A stretch of 64,000 bases of DNA, from NCBI GenBank assembly GCA_007449985.2, contig VIIQ02000009.1, forward strand, positions 62,001-126,000, in the 5' to 3' direction. The notes below the pieces were generated by a model, which searched no databases, was not told the origin of the DNA, and worked only from the letters and a program-made list of their open reading frames with translations. Positions 1 through 22,576 of the stretch are shown here, one piece after another. Each line of letters opens with the position of its first letter. Within the stretch, counting starts at the first letter, position 1. The translations under genes and the position numbers were made by a program. The stretch comes from Desmodesmus armatus. Lineage: Eukaryota; Chlorophyta; Chlorophyceae; Sphaeropleales; Scenedesmaceae.

Positions 1-605
1 CAAAAGAGTGACGGCGTGGCCAGCAGCCCATATGGACATTCCTTAGCCAGCACATCCACAAAAGCGCGCCTGTTGTTGCCAGACTATGACGCTAGCCGGC
101 ACGTTCATACCAAGGAACCCACATGACGTGATGCTGTGCAGCGTACACACGGAACGTGTACACATACAGGGCTTCGCCACTACATGCAAGCCAGTTGCAC
201 ATGCGACAAACACCTCAAACACAACACAACCTGACCACAAGCCTGTGTAGCATCTTGGTGTCAGGCGGGAAGCCTCCAGGAAGGAGGTACCACACCTCTC
301 CCTGACCTGAAAACCGTAGCTGACCAACAACAGAACTGCAACAAACGCTGCTGCCATGCCACCTATACTACGCGTGCCACCCCAGCACCGGACCCCCCCT
401 GCGCTGCTTCAAGCAACCCCAACCCCTTTCAAAACTGCACTGCCCCAAAAGCTGCTGCCTCGACCACAAGCCTGCCGCGTGCTGACACAGTGAGACACAA
501 ACACAAGCTTGCCACCTACTGACACCGTGTCACCTGTGACAGTGAGACACAAACACATACATGCCCGCCTTCTATCGCCTACCGCCAACGCAACGATCAA
601 ACCAG
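1..605. other. Leftmost flank, no gene recognised
   Basis: I see no convincing exon here. Short open stretches exist on the minus strand but show neither a recognisable domain nor paired splice sites. The segment around 487-560 contains an imperfect local repeat of a GTGAGACACAAACACA-like word. It probably belongs to the 3' flank of the minus-strand Tudor-like gene and to whatever lies further left. Confidence 0.4.
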
Positions 606-675
606 CTACTTGCTGAGCTGTGGCGCACTGCTAAGCCGCTGCAAAGTCGCTTCAAACAGCTCCTGCGCTGATAGC
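606..675 (-). repeat. Duplicated 3'-terminal coding segment of the Tudor-like gene
   Basis: Positions 606-675 repeat 732-801, the last 22 codons plus stop of the Tudor-like gene, in the same orientation. The copies are separated by a poly-C run near 676-690. Within the aligned coding part (minus-strand frame, ending in the same Lys-stop) I count six base differences, all at third codon positions and all synonymous. This suggests that the copy was, or still is, translated as an alternative 3' end, although no splice path is proven. Confidence 0.75.
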
Positions 676-732
676 CCCCCCCCCCCCCCCCAAAGCAGCA
701 TTCATCCCCGGCTGCCACTGCAGCAATCAAAC

Positions 733-3700
733 CTACTTGCTGAGCTGTGGTGCGCTGCTGAGCCGCTGCAAGGTCGCTTCAAACAGCTCCTGTGCTGACA
801 GCCGCCCCTCAAGCAGCGCCTTCCGCAGCGCTGCCCCACCAGCCTCCCCAGACACGCCCTCAAACCTCTCCCTCGTATCTGCTGCTTCCTGCGCCGCTGC
901 TGCTGCCTTCCCCTCAGCCTCTGCCTTTGCCTGCTGCAGGGCCTCATCCTCAGCAGCTGCGTCCGCACCAGCGGCGGCGGCCGCCGCCGCTGCCTCGGCA
1001 GCTGCTGCCTGTGCCGCCCTGTCAGCGGCATCAGCAGCTTCAAGGTCTTTCCCGCCTAAAACATCCCACAGCACCTGCAGGTGCCGCATGTAGGCTGCTT
1101 GGCTGCTGCTGTACCGGCCCTGCAGGCAGCCCTCCAGCGCCTGTGCGATGGCAAAGGGGCTGAAGCCAGCCTGCGGCTGCATCACTGCTGCCAGCAGCGC
1201 GACCGTCTTGTCCCGCTGCTGGTTGTGCAGCGGCTTGAGTGGGACCAGCTGCGCGCAGGTCTGCAGGAACACACCAAGGTCCTCTGCAGGAGACCCAGCA
1301 CCGTTGGCACCAGCCGCCGGACGGCGCCCCTGCGCTGCTGCTGACGCCTGCTGCTGACCGGCAGGACCACCTCGCCGCGCTGCGCCTGCAGCAGCGGCGG
1401 CAGCCGGCTGCTGCTGCTGCTCTGCATCTTCGTCCTGGTGTGAGCTGACCACACCGCCCTGTCTTTCTCTAGACGGCTGCTGCTGCTGCTTTCCTGGAGC
1501 AGGTCTGCTGGTTGGACCAGCAGTCCGCGGCCGCTGCTGCTGCTGCGCTGCACCCTTGCCGGCCTGCTGTGCTGCTGCTACCTTCCCTTGCTGCTGTGGC
1601 CGCTGCTGCTGCCCCTTCTGCTGCTGCGGCGCATGCGGTGAGGTTGGCGGTGCCTGCTTACCTGCTGAGAACAGAGGAATCACCTTCTCGGTGCCCAGAC
1701 TCCTCACAGCATTAGCCAGCTCCATACCACCGGCAGGCACGCCAGTATACTTGCTGCCTGTGCTGAGCATCCTGACGATCTCAGCACACACAGGGCTGCT
1801 GCGGCCTGCCTGCGCGGCAAGCTTGCGGGCATCTGCAGGGCTAAGGTTGAGGTTGAGAATATCCTGCAACGCTGCCTGCTGCTGCTCAAACGACTGCTGC
1901 AGCAGGCCCAGGGCAGAGTGCAGCCGCTTCAAGCAGTCCTGCAGCTTGCTTGCAGGATCCTGCGGCTGCTGCTGTGGTGCCGGCTCGTCTGCTGCGGGTG
2001 CTGCTGCTGCCTTCTTGCCACCTTTGCCGCCAGCAGCTGCTGCTGCCGGCCGCTGCCGAGCTTGCGGCTGCTTCTTCGGCGTTTGCTGCTGCTTTTTGCC
2101 GCCCCCTGCCGACTTTGCTGCGGGCTGCGGCGGCGGCGGTGCTGCCGCTGCAGCAGCCTCCCCGGCCCCCTGCTGCTCCTGCTCACCACCCGCTGCTGCG
2201 TCTGCCCCTGCGTCTGCATCTGCTGCTGCTGAGGATGGAGCGTCCTGCACACCGTCTGTGGCTTCTAGTGACGCAGCAACAGCAGCAGCTGCTGCTGTCG
2301 CAGCAGCAAGGGCATCTGCCTCATCATGGTGCCACTCCTGCTGCTGCTGCTGCTCGTCACCAGCACCTGCCTCAGCAGACTCTTGCTGCTGCGGCTCCTG
2401 CTGCTGCGATGGCTCCTCATCCTGCTGTGGCTGCTGCTGCTGTTGCTGCCCCTTGCCCTTTTTCGCACGTGACTGCTGTGGTGCAGCCTTGCGCTTGGCT
2501 CCTTTCTTTGTGGGCGTGGGGAAGGCAGCTGCTGCAGCTACAGCAGCAGCTGTAGGGGTGGGACTGCGCTCCGGCTGCTGCTCAGGCTCCTGCTGCTGCT
2601 CCTCGTGCTGCTCCTGCTGTTCCTGTTGCTCGGGCTCCTGCTGCTGCTCCTGCTGCTCTTGCTCCTGCTCCTCTACTGGCTGCTGCTGCTGGTCCTGCTG
2701 CTCCTGCTCCTGCAGCTCCTCCTCCCCACGGTACTTGGGGATGCAGAAACTCCTGGAGGAGTCGGGCCACTGTTCAAAGTCCTTTGCAGTGAGGTGCACC
2801 ACCTCCCCATCCTCTGCCAGCACCTGAGACAGTACACATGTGATCAGCACAGCATAGCACAGCACAATACCATACAAAAAGTGGTCACGGTGAAAATCAC
2901 CAGCGACTCGCTAGCAGCAGACGACACTCACAAACAAGCCATCAACCAGCTTGCAAAGGTGTCAGGAGTCATATGTGCATATGCTGCTTGAGATACCTAC
3001 TCCTACACCTAAAGCCCCCCATCCCGCAGCACGACTGCAGTGCCTGCAGGGGGCACTGATGTCCGGCACACTGACTACATTGACAGCACAGAAGACCTGC
3101 AGGTGCAACTGTGGTGCCGTGACCCAACCACCCACCCGAAAGGCCTTGGGCTTGCTTGGGTTGTACTCGTGCACCGCCATCCTGAACCACTTCTTTGCAT
3201 CTGTGTAGTATTCCAGGAAGCCCCACCCCACTGCTGCATCCCCCACGGGCAGATCAAAAACTTGCCCCCCTGGTACCTTTGGGGGGGCATCTGTGTGAGC
3301 AGCAGCAAACAAGGGCGGTGGACAGCAGATGAGTCAATATTGCAGGATGGTGAAAGCACACTCCCCACGCGCACGAAAGGGTCGAGGCATGAGGCCACAT
3401 GTGCACTGCTATCTCTACTGCTGTCTCGTCAGGTTGCTTTGCCTGCTGACATGTACAGCCTGCTGTTCCCAGTGTTATATAAAATGCTCATAGAGTTCTT
3501 TGCTGCTGTATTGTGTCTGTGCAGCAGCATCAGGGTGCCTATACCCACCTGCAGGGCCCTCCAATCCATCGCCCCAGTCCCCGTCGCCGATGAAGCCCTC
3601 CCAGATACCCCGGACATACTCCTGCGCTTCCTCCTCCTCCGGATCTTCATGGTCACTGCCCGCATCTTCTTCCTCCTCCTCCTCCTCGCTGTGCTGCTCC

Positions 3701-4419
3701 TGCACTGCCTGCTTCTTGCGCTGCTTGCTGCCTTTGCCTGCTGCCTTCTTGCCGCCTGCTTTACCCTTGGCCTTGCCTTTGGGGGTGTCAGAGGCTTGCC
3801 GCTGAACCCTAGAGGAGTGTCGCTGGGTCAACGGCTGCTGCTGCTGCTTGGAGCCCTTGCCTCGCCGCCGCTGCTGCCCTGATGCTGTTGCTTGTGGAGG
3901 TGCTGCTTCCGCTGCGTCTTCTACTGGGGTGTCATCTGCCCCTGCGGCTGCGGCTGCTGTGAATGGGGTATGGTTCTCAGTCTCCCCTGCGCCTGCCTCT
4001 GCTGCAGCGGCTTCATCGGGCCTGGGCTCGGCAGCATCTTCAGCTGCTGCTGCAGAAGCTTCAGGCTGCTGCTGTGCAGTATCGCCCTCTGGTGAGGCCT
4101 GTCTGCTGCTGTGCTGGCGCTTGGAAGGTGGCTGGTCAAATGCCCCTGCATCTTCAGTGCCTGCCTCTGACGTGCGTGCCCGCTTGCCTGTACCGCCCTG
4201 CAGATTTGGTGATTGGGTGGCAAGTGAGTGGGTGCAGCTGTGAAACGGCTGCAGGAGAGAAAGGGGTGTGCTGGGGTGCCTGTCAAAGCAGCAGCATACC
4301 TTGCTGTCCTTTTTGAGGCCTTGTGCTGCTGGCTGGTGCTCTTCTTCACTTTGGTGCTCATCATCCTCATCATCATCAGCCAACCCAACAACCTTGCGCC
4401 GCTCTTTGGGCTTGCCCAT
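733..4419 (-). CDS. Tudor-like domain, Q/A-rich nuclear protein
   Basis: Four exons on the minus strand: 4419-4300, 4197-3549, 3290-3136, 2823-733. Phases agree and give 1004 residues. The N-terminus is charged, with acidic stretches and basic clusters typical of nuclear proteins. Exons 3 and 4 join to give a Tudor-like fold at about residues 270-328: a segment with GWGFLEYYTDAKKWF, then EYNPSKPKAF, then the acidic turn AEDGEVVHL. This is the pattern of the Tudor modules of plant PDS5- and MSH6-like proteins. After it come about 200 residues of poly-Gln/Glu, then two helix-rich stretches with Leu spacing (near residue 610 and near 850) separated by Q/A/G-rich linker. The most likely role is chromatin-associated reading or scaffolding; the ligand is unknown. 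It is transcribed divergently from the next gene. The last 22 codons are duplicated downstream (606-675). Confidence 0.75.
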
Positions 4420-4699
4420 GCTTTCAGGGGCAGATCTGGAGCAACAGCAACAGTAGGACCACCTGGACGCGTGTAGCGGGTGTATTTGGGCCTGTTAGAA
4501 ACTCAGCACATTGTTGTTGTTCGCTTGTGATGCTGGGGTAAGTAGCAATGCTAAGCATACACGGGCCATTGTTGTGCCCAGGTCCTTGACTGTGACTGAA
4601 CACCCTCGTCACCGACTCGTGACTGTAGTTCCCAAAAAAGAGCACAATAATTATTCAACATTCACCGATATATCCTATGTTATTGCTGAGCTTGTTTGT

Positions 4700-4743
<44 letters not shown>

Positions 4744-4796
4744 GCTAGACCAGACAACATCTTCAGATCTGATCCAGGACAGTCTCTGGCCACAGG
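4420..4796. promoter_or_regulatory. Shared divergent promoter / 5' UTR region with a CAG tract
   Basis: Only 377 bp separate the start codons of the minus-strand Tudor-like gene (4419) and the plus-strand Q-rich gene (4797), so both promoters must lie here or overlap. An A/T-rich stretch sits at about 4630-4690 and an uninterrupted run of CAG-type triplets at about 4700-4742, just upstream of the plus-strand start and probably in its 5' UTR. No specific factor site can be assigned. Confidence 0.55.
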
Positions 4797-5781
4797 ATGG
4801 ATACCAGCAAGCATCCCAGCTTGATGGAGCACCAGCACATGTACAAGCGCATGTGGCGCGAGCCCCCGCCCGCCCTTGACAGCAACACATTTACGCTGCT
4901 GTGGAAGAGGCAGCGCCTGGCAGAGATCCGACATGCAGTGCTCAGGGGGGACTGGCCTGAGCCCCTGAACAGCGACAGTGACAGCTCTGACGACGGCAAC
5001 GAAGACCGAGACAGTGGCAGCACCAGCTGCAGCAACAGCCCAAGGCCACACTCAGGTGGTGCACGTTCAGGCGGGCACAAACACCACCACCACCATCAGC
5101 ACAGCCAGGATTCGGAGGAGGATCAGGAGCTCGAGACGGAGCTGCAGGAAGCAGCAGATGCACAGCTGCAGGTCGTGCTATCGCGGCTGAAGGAACAGCA
5201 CGAGCAGCAGCTGCAGGCTGCACGAGCTGCTGCAGAGGAGGTGGAGGAGCAACACACAGCTACCACAAAGCAGATGGCAGACATTCAGGCACAGCTGGAT
5301 GAACTGAAACGGGAGAAGCACGAGCTGTTCCAGCAGCTGAAGCTGGTGAGCACCAGAGACAGAGTGATGCCAGGCATAACACTGCATTACATCAGCCCGG
5401 TATGATTCATTGTGCCACTGCAGCTGTTTGTCACTTCGCTCTTTACAAACCCTGGATGTGATTCAACATGGTGAAGTGTCAACCTGAGAATGCATGACCC
5501 CAAGGGCTGCCGTTCTATCCAGGACTGTCACCCCATTGACACATGTCGCTGCTGTCCCTGCTGTGCAGGCAAACCAGGCAGCTGCGAGAGAGGCTGCAGC
5601 AGCAGCAGCAGCGGCCCAGCAGGCTGCCTTCCAACAGCAGCAGCGGCAGTGGCAGCAGCAACAGCAGCAGATGCCGCCGCCACCCAGCATGCCGCCTCAC
5701 ATGCAGCAAGGCCACACGCCATTCCAGGCAGCCAGCTATGCTGGGCAGCCCTTTGCTGCTCCCTTAGGCATGCCACTGTCT

Positions 5782-5828
<47 letters not shown>

Positions 5829-7359
5829 CCCCACCACGCCTAGGCTGGCGGGTCAGTTGTTGCAGGCCTCCAGCAGTGGTATGCTGAGCCCAGCTGCACG
5901 TGGTCAACACTGGCCCAGCAGTTCTCCACAGCTGGGCCAGCTAGGGGCCCCACCCCCACCGCCACCAAGGCACGTAGACGGCCCACAGGGCAGCAGCGGC
6001 GGCGGCAGCAGCACACCGTCGTACCAGCAGCAGCAGCACCCGCAGCGCATGGGGTCACTCGTACCCCCTGCCTTCCAGCAGCAGCAGCAGCAATATCAGA
6101 TGCAGCACCAGCAACACCAGCAGCAGCCGCAGCAAGTTTACGGATTTGGCAGGCAAGCCAGCTGGGCACCGGGTGGGCCTCAGCAGCAGCAGCAGCAGCA
6201 GCCGTCGAACCAGCAGACCCTGGGCAAGGCCAGCAGCGACGCAGGTTACTGGGCCTCTGGGGAGCGGGGCAAGCATGGTTTGGAAAGGGCAGGCTCTGAC
6301 AGGCTCGAGCGCATGTCTTCCTCTGGTTATGATGCACAGGCGCATGCTGCTGGTGCTGCTGCCGGGGCGCCGGCAGGTTATGGGCAGCAGCTTGCAGGGC
6401 GTGAGGGGCTCGAGCCACACTGGCAGCAACAGCAGCAGCTGGGTGTGGGGAGTCCCTCAGGCTTTGGCCGCGGCGGGAGCAAGCCGGCAGTACACGAGCC
6501 GCAGCCGCCTGACAGCCCTGAGGAAGGGGAGGCGTTGCCATCGCCTCCAGGCCCTGCCATCCGCAAGCAGGTGGCTGCTGCTGCGGCGGCTGCTGCTGCG
6601 GCAGCAGAGGCAGCAGCCCCAGGGGCGGCTACGGTTGGGGGTGTGGGTGGCCGTGCAGCTGGCGCCCTTGGCGGTGGGGGTCTGTCAGAGCCCAGCAGCT
6701 CTGGGGCTGTGCCGCAGGCATCGCCCAGGCTTGGGTTTGACAGGGCGCTCTCTGGCAGCTTCCACTCCTCTGGTGGTGGCCCTGCAGCCGCTGGCAGCAG
6801 TGGCGGCGGCTGGCCGGCAGCTGCCGGCGGCTACGGCGACGTGCTGGAGGGTGCGGACGGCGGCCGAGGGGGTGGAGGCGGAGGGGGGCTGGGTGTTGCG
6901 GGGCTTAGGCGCAGCAGCAGCGGCGGCAGCACTGCGCTGACGTCGCCGACAGGAGGCCCGCGGGGCATGCCACCCACACCCAGTGACCCTGCAGCGGGGC
7001 GCAGGGGGCCTTTGGGAGGGGTCGGTGGCAGCACTGCCGGCGGTGGTGGTGGTGGTGGTGTGTACAGAGGTGGTGCAGAGGGTGCTTACCCGCCCAGCGC
7101 GCCGTCGATGGCTGGTGTGGCGGGGGCAGCTGCAGCTGGGGGGCTGGGTGGCAGCAGGGGGCGTGAGGATGCAGGGGGCGTGGCAGGGGTGCGCTGGCAG
7201 GCAGACCGGAGACGGACCAGCAATGACGGGTGGGATCGGTTTGCAGGGCAGCCGCATGGACAGGAGGTAGTTGCCCCACCCGGGGGGCTGGCAGGCGGGA
7301 AGCCGTGGGGCAGGCAAGCAGGCCGGGGCAGGGGGCCAGGCTGCTATCACAGGGCCTGA
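4797..7359 (+). CDS. Q/G/A-rich protein with coiled coil, unrecognised family
   Basis: Two exons, 4797-5345 and 5569-7359, phase 0, giving 779 residues. The ATG at 4797 is the first in frame. The N-terminal 60 residues (start MDTSKHPSLMEHQHMYKRMW) look folded and contain a basic WKRQRLAEIRHA stretch. An acidic Ser/Asp run, a His tract (GHKHHHHHQH) and then a strongly heptad-like coiled coil (about residues 110-183) follow. Exon 2 is low complexity: Ala and Gln runs, a pure CAG tract of about 16 codons near 5780-5827, then Gly/Ser-rich sequence with scattered Arg-Gly and Pro-Pro motifs. This resembles a prion-like scaffold of the kind found in RNA granules or transcription regulators, but no catalytic domain is visible and I assign no function. 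Confidence 0.7.
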
Positions 7360-7755
7360 AACAGGCTTGGGAGGTTGGTGTTGTTGGTGGTGCCCACATG
7401 CTGTGTTGGTAATGGGCTGCTGGTATTCTGACTTGAGTGCTGGGCGCCCAGCAAGCGGAGTGAATTGTGCAGCTGCTAATTCATATGTTGGGGGCTGTTT
7501 ACATTCTGCAATCCAAGCAAGCTTGCGTGACAAATGGGCACCTACTTTGGCTGGACTGTATAGTTTCTGACTGGGCCCAGCAAATTGAAACCTGTGACAT
7601 GACACCTCAGGTGACTGTCGCTTACACACTACACCCTCAGACTTTCTGAGACATGCTCTCAACAGCAAACTCGGGCCATCCTCGCAGCTAGTTTGCTGTA
7701 CACAACTGCACGCAACAACACGCACCCGATCACCTTGACAGCAGCAGGACCCTCA
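7360..7755. other. Intergenic gap between the Q-rich gene and IBR5-like gene
   Basis: About 400 bp between two plus-strand genes. It should hold the 3' end of the upstream gene and the promoter of the phosphatase gene. No RNA gene or repeat is visible. Confidence 0.4.
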
Positions 7756-9880
7756 ATGAAGCAGAAGCGCTGTCGAGAGGAGGCGTGCAGCACGTGTGGA
7801 CACTATCATGACGTGAGTGCACTGGCTGATGTCGTTCTGGGACAGCCAAGTCGGTTCAGGAGCAGAAGCACATGGACACCCCTGACCCGCCCAGCAACAG
7901 CATATACGCCAGCAAAGGGGTAGCGTGGCATTCGTGTAGTTGGCTCGATATACATGTACATGATGCTAGCTGTGATCACCCATCTGTGGCCCTATCTGTG
8001 ACCCTGCTCCCTTTGAACTGCTCACTGGTCTGACACCTGGCATGCTCCTGCTGTTGGTGTTTTTGCCCTGCACCTGCCTTGCCTCCAGTATGAGGGCGGT
8101 GAACCTTGCAGTATATGCGGGCATGTCATGCTACCCCCAGGCACAAGCCCGCATGAAAGCTGCATGCCAGCTACAATCATCAGCGGCACCCTGTACCTGG
8201 GCAACTATGACACAGCATCGCGGCAAGACCTCCTGAAGGCGATGGGCATCACGCATGTGCTCAACGTAAGCAAGTCTGCATAATACGTGCACTGCTGGGC
8301 ATCAGCAGGCCATGCAGGAGGTCAGCACGCACTCAGCAGCAGGTCAGCACAGATGGCAGTTGCACAGCTTGGCCTGTCCTGTAAGTTCCTGGTTGCTCAT
8401 GTTGGGCCGGCTTGCATTGTTTACTTGCCCTGCAGACTGTACCAACATGTCCAGCCCTGTACAGAAACACCTTCACGTACCATACAGTGGAGTATGCGCC
8501 CCCAGACTTTGAGGAGTGCTTCAAGTTCCTGGGTAAGGCAGGTTGGGCCAAGGCACCAAGGCACCAGCTCTAAGTAGCGTAGGCTTGCAGGGAGTCTGCT
8601 GACCCCAGCCTGTCACGAGGCTGATGACTGTCGCAGGCTTCCAAAGCGGCATCAGCAGCTTCCATGTTTGGCAGTCACTCACTACTAGTGCGGCAGGTGC
8701 AGCAGATGCGGCAATACGCATGATGCCATTATGGTTACTTGCTTTTTGTCCTTGTGCAGACGAAGTGCTGGCGGCGCAGCAGAAGGTGCTGGTGTACTGC
8801 ATGAGTGGTATCACAAGGTGAGAAGCCTATGCAACTCCTGTAACTGGCTGCAGGACAGCTTTCTTCAAGTGGGAAATGCTGTCCTGCAGTCACGCGCACA
8901 CAAGCGATGCCATGCATCCAAGTATAGCACTGCATGTCCTTCCCTGTCAGAGGGACACACCCGTGCTGACCACAGGGTGTCCTGTCCTGCAGGTCTCCCA
9001 CTGTGGTCATTGGGTACTTGATGAAGCTGCGTGGCTGGCGCCTGGCAGAGAGCTACAAGTGGGTTAAGGACAAGCGGCCCAATATCAAGATCTCTGAGGG
9101 TGCGTAGTCCTTGTTGGGCGCAGCCAGCATGTGCTGCTGGTGTGCTGCATGCGTGCGTCAGCAAAGTACGTCGAGGCAACGTGCGCAAGCTTGTGTTGCT
9201 ATTGTGTAGGGAGCACGCAGCCCCCCAACCCTGCAGTACCTTACAGTAGACAATTGATGCTGTCCACCCGTGCTGCTGTGCGCAGGTGACACCAAGCGGC
9301 TGCAGGACTTGGAGGTTCAGATGATGGGCAGCTGCTCAGCACCATCTGGCTTTGCCTTCATGAGCTTACCAGGTGAGTGCTGTCTGCAATCAGTGCGCTG
9401 CTGGGTCTCAGTTCAAAAACGCAGTGCACACATTTCTGAGCCCCCTCCTTTGCCTGTCAGCACAGACACCGCAACGGGCTTGTGTGCTGGACAGTGCGTG
9501 CGTGTGCAACTCTCATTTTGCAAATCTGCCCCCCAAACAACCGGCTGGTTGGTGTTGCACCGGATATGCAAATGAGTCATTTGAAATGACTCAAATGGCT
9601 GCTGTCCTGTCTTGCTGCCATGTGCTTGTATGCAGCTATCGCGCCATCACCCACTCAGCAGCAGGCAGCACAGCAGCAGCAGCAGGCAGCACAGCAGCAG
9701 TCCCCAGGCACAGGCTTCTTTGGCTTGGGCCAGCAGCCACCCTGGGCCAACAACAACAATGGCGGTGGGCCTGCGTTTGGTGGGGCTGCAGCCTTCACTG
9801 GCAGCGGCAACTTTGTTTTTGGGGCCTCACACCCGGCAGCAGCACACCCTCACGCCGCAGAGGCGGAGATGGAGTCGTAA
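7756..9880 (+). CDS. IBR5: IBR5-type dual-specificity protein phosphatase
   Basis: Seven exons: 7756-7812, 8089-8265, 8436-8532, 8760-8817, 8993-9099, 9286-9372, 9636-9880; all phases agree; 275 residues. The N-terminus carries two CxxCGH units (CSTCGHYHD, then CSICGH), the putative zinc knuckle of plant INDOLE-3-BUTYRIC ACID RESPONSE 5. The phosphatase domain follows, with LYLGNYDTASRQDLL, GITHVLNTVP and the P-loop VYCMSGITRSP: nucleophile Cys124, Arg130. The downstream GWRLAESYKWVKDKRP matches the plant family closely. In Arabidopsis IBR5 acts on MAP kinase and affects auxin and ABA responses; here a general dephosphorylation role in signalling is safer. Oddities: the usual His before the catalytic Cys is Tyr, and the last exon adds a Gln-rich and Phe-Gly-containing tail (TGFFGLGQQPPW) not typical of the plant protein. 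Confidence 0.9.
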
Positions 9881-10800
9881 AGGGCCGCAAGCAGGGGTTG
9901 AGTCATGATCATCCACCCTTGTGAGCAGCCCTGGTGGTGGTTGCGTCACCTGTGTGGCTGATTGGGGCGTGCGTTCTGGTTCTTACAAGGACATGTGTTT
10001 CGTCCTGCTCTTTCCCATTGTATCATACTCGTGTCGTATGTGTATGTTCTGCAGAGGCAGCCGTGATGGTTGCATCATGTACGAAGGGGACACCCAGGGC
10101 CAGCTAACATTGACTGGCACCTGCCCTTGTTCTGGATCAAGCCAGCCTGAATACAGACTTCAAGCTGTGGCCACATCTTATTGGCTCGTTCTTTTCGTTT
10201 TGCCTACTTGTTGGGTGTGTCTGCTTGCCTCACAACACGTCAGGTAGCTTCCTAGACTGTTTCAGTGTGTGCCTGGCACTGTGGCGCAATTCACAACATC
10301 ACCCATGAACCCTGGTTTTTTGGGTATGCAGCAGTCTACTTGATGTTTGCTGGCAAACCTGTTTTCTGAAACCGGGAATGTCAGATAGAAGAAGCCAGAT
10401 GCCACTTTGCTGCTGTGCTGCGTCTGCCATCGTGCACATGGGCCACCAGAGGACACTGAGGGCAGGGGGGCACTTGGAACTCACTTGTCCCAAGTCAGTG
10501 ACGAAATAACGTGAGTTTGAAGCATACAAATCGCTTCCTGCAGGCACCCAACCAGGAATCGAACCAAAGCCTCAGACCCTGCTCAGGGCTCAAAGCTTCC
10601 AAAACCCTAGACCCAAATACTGCTCCCGGAACACAAAAAGTTTACTGACAAAAAGTTACCTCGGTTCCTTTCTGTAAAGACGCGTTCTCTCAGCAATTGT
10701 TTGGAGGGCTCTTTTTCTTGCGCTTTGTCACAGATCTAAGCTGATCAGTTGATACCAAAGGACCCAGTCACGACGCGTGCACTCTGCACTATGTAGAAAT
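9881..10800. other. Intergenic gap with a tRNA-like fragment
   Basis: This 920-bp stretch between the IBR5-like gene and the GH31 gene has no supported exon. On the minus strand, positions 10551-10563 read like a tRNA T-arm (GGTTCGATTCC), but no matching acceptor stem or anticodon arm could be assembled, so it is at most a tRNA-derived remnant or SINE piece. Confidence 0.35.
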
Positions 10801-22210
<11,410 letters not shown>

Positions 22211-22576
22211 AGAGTGCAGCGGCCCTGTATGGTGATGTGCTGCAGCTTTGAAATGGCGAGCTGCTTATGTAGCTGTTGACCAAACCTGCAGCACCCCTGC
22301 ATGCACCATGGGTTGGTGTGCTGCCACTGGACCAGTGACCATGGCCAACCTGGATATGGCTGTAGCAAGCAGCAGAGAGGGGCACCTGGGGAAGGCAGCA
22401 TTGGAACATACGTTGATGCTATTGATCGTATCATCATACCCTTTCCTTCCCAAGGTTCACTCTTTCTTTAACCGCCAGTCGTAACGCCATGTAGGCCCTC
22501 CAGCACGTTTGCAGCGATGCAATTGTGCTGCGTATACACCCTTTGAAACTCACAACAGCAGCAAACAATTGCCAGG
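22211..22576. other. Intergenic gap between GH31 and PDH E1-beta genes
   Basis: A 366-bp spacer between two plus-strand genes, holding the 3' end of the first and the promoter of the second. No other element is recognised. Confidence 0.4.

Noticed and set aside
1556..2827. Long open stretch antisense to the Tudor-like gene, reading as a Cys- and Ala-rich protein
   Set aside because: It is the complement of CAG-rich poly-Gln coding DNA. Its Cys/Ala runs follow from that and it has no splice context or domain.
5490..5843. Alternative frames over CAG tracts (poly-Ser, poly-Ala)
   Set aside because: They are frame shadows of the Q-rich exon, which alone splices in phase to a coiled-coil exon.
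10540..10640. tRNA gene on the minus strand suggested by GGTTCGATTCC
   Set aside because: The T-stem pairs poorly and no acceptor or anticodon arm can be matched.
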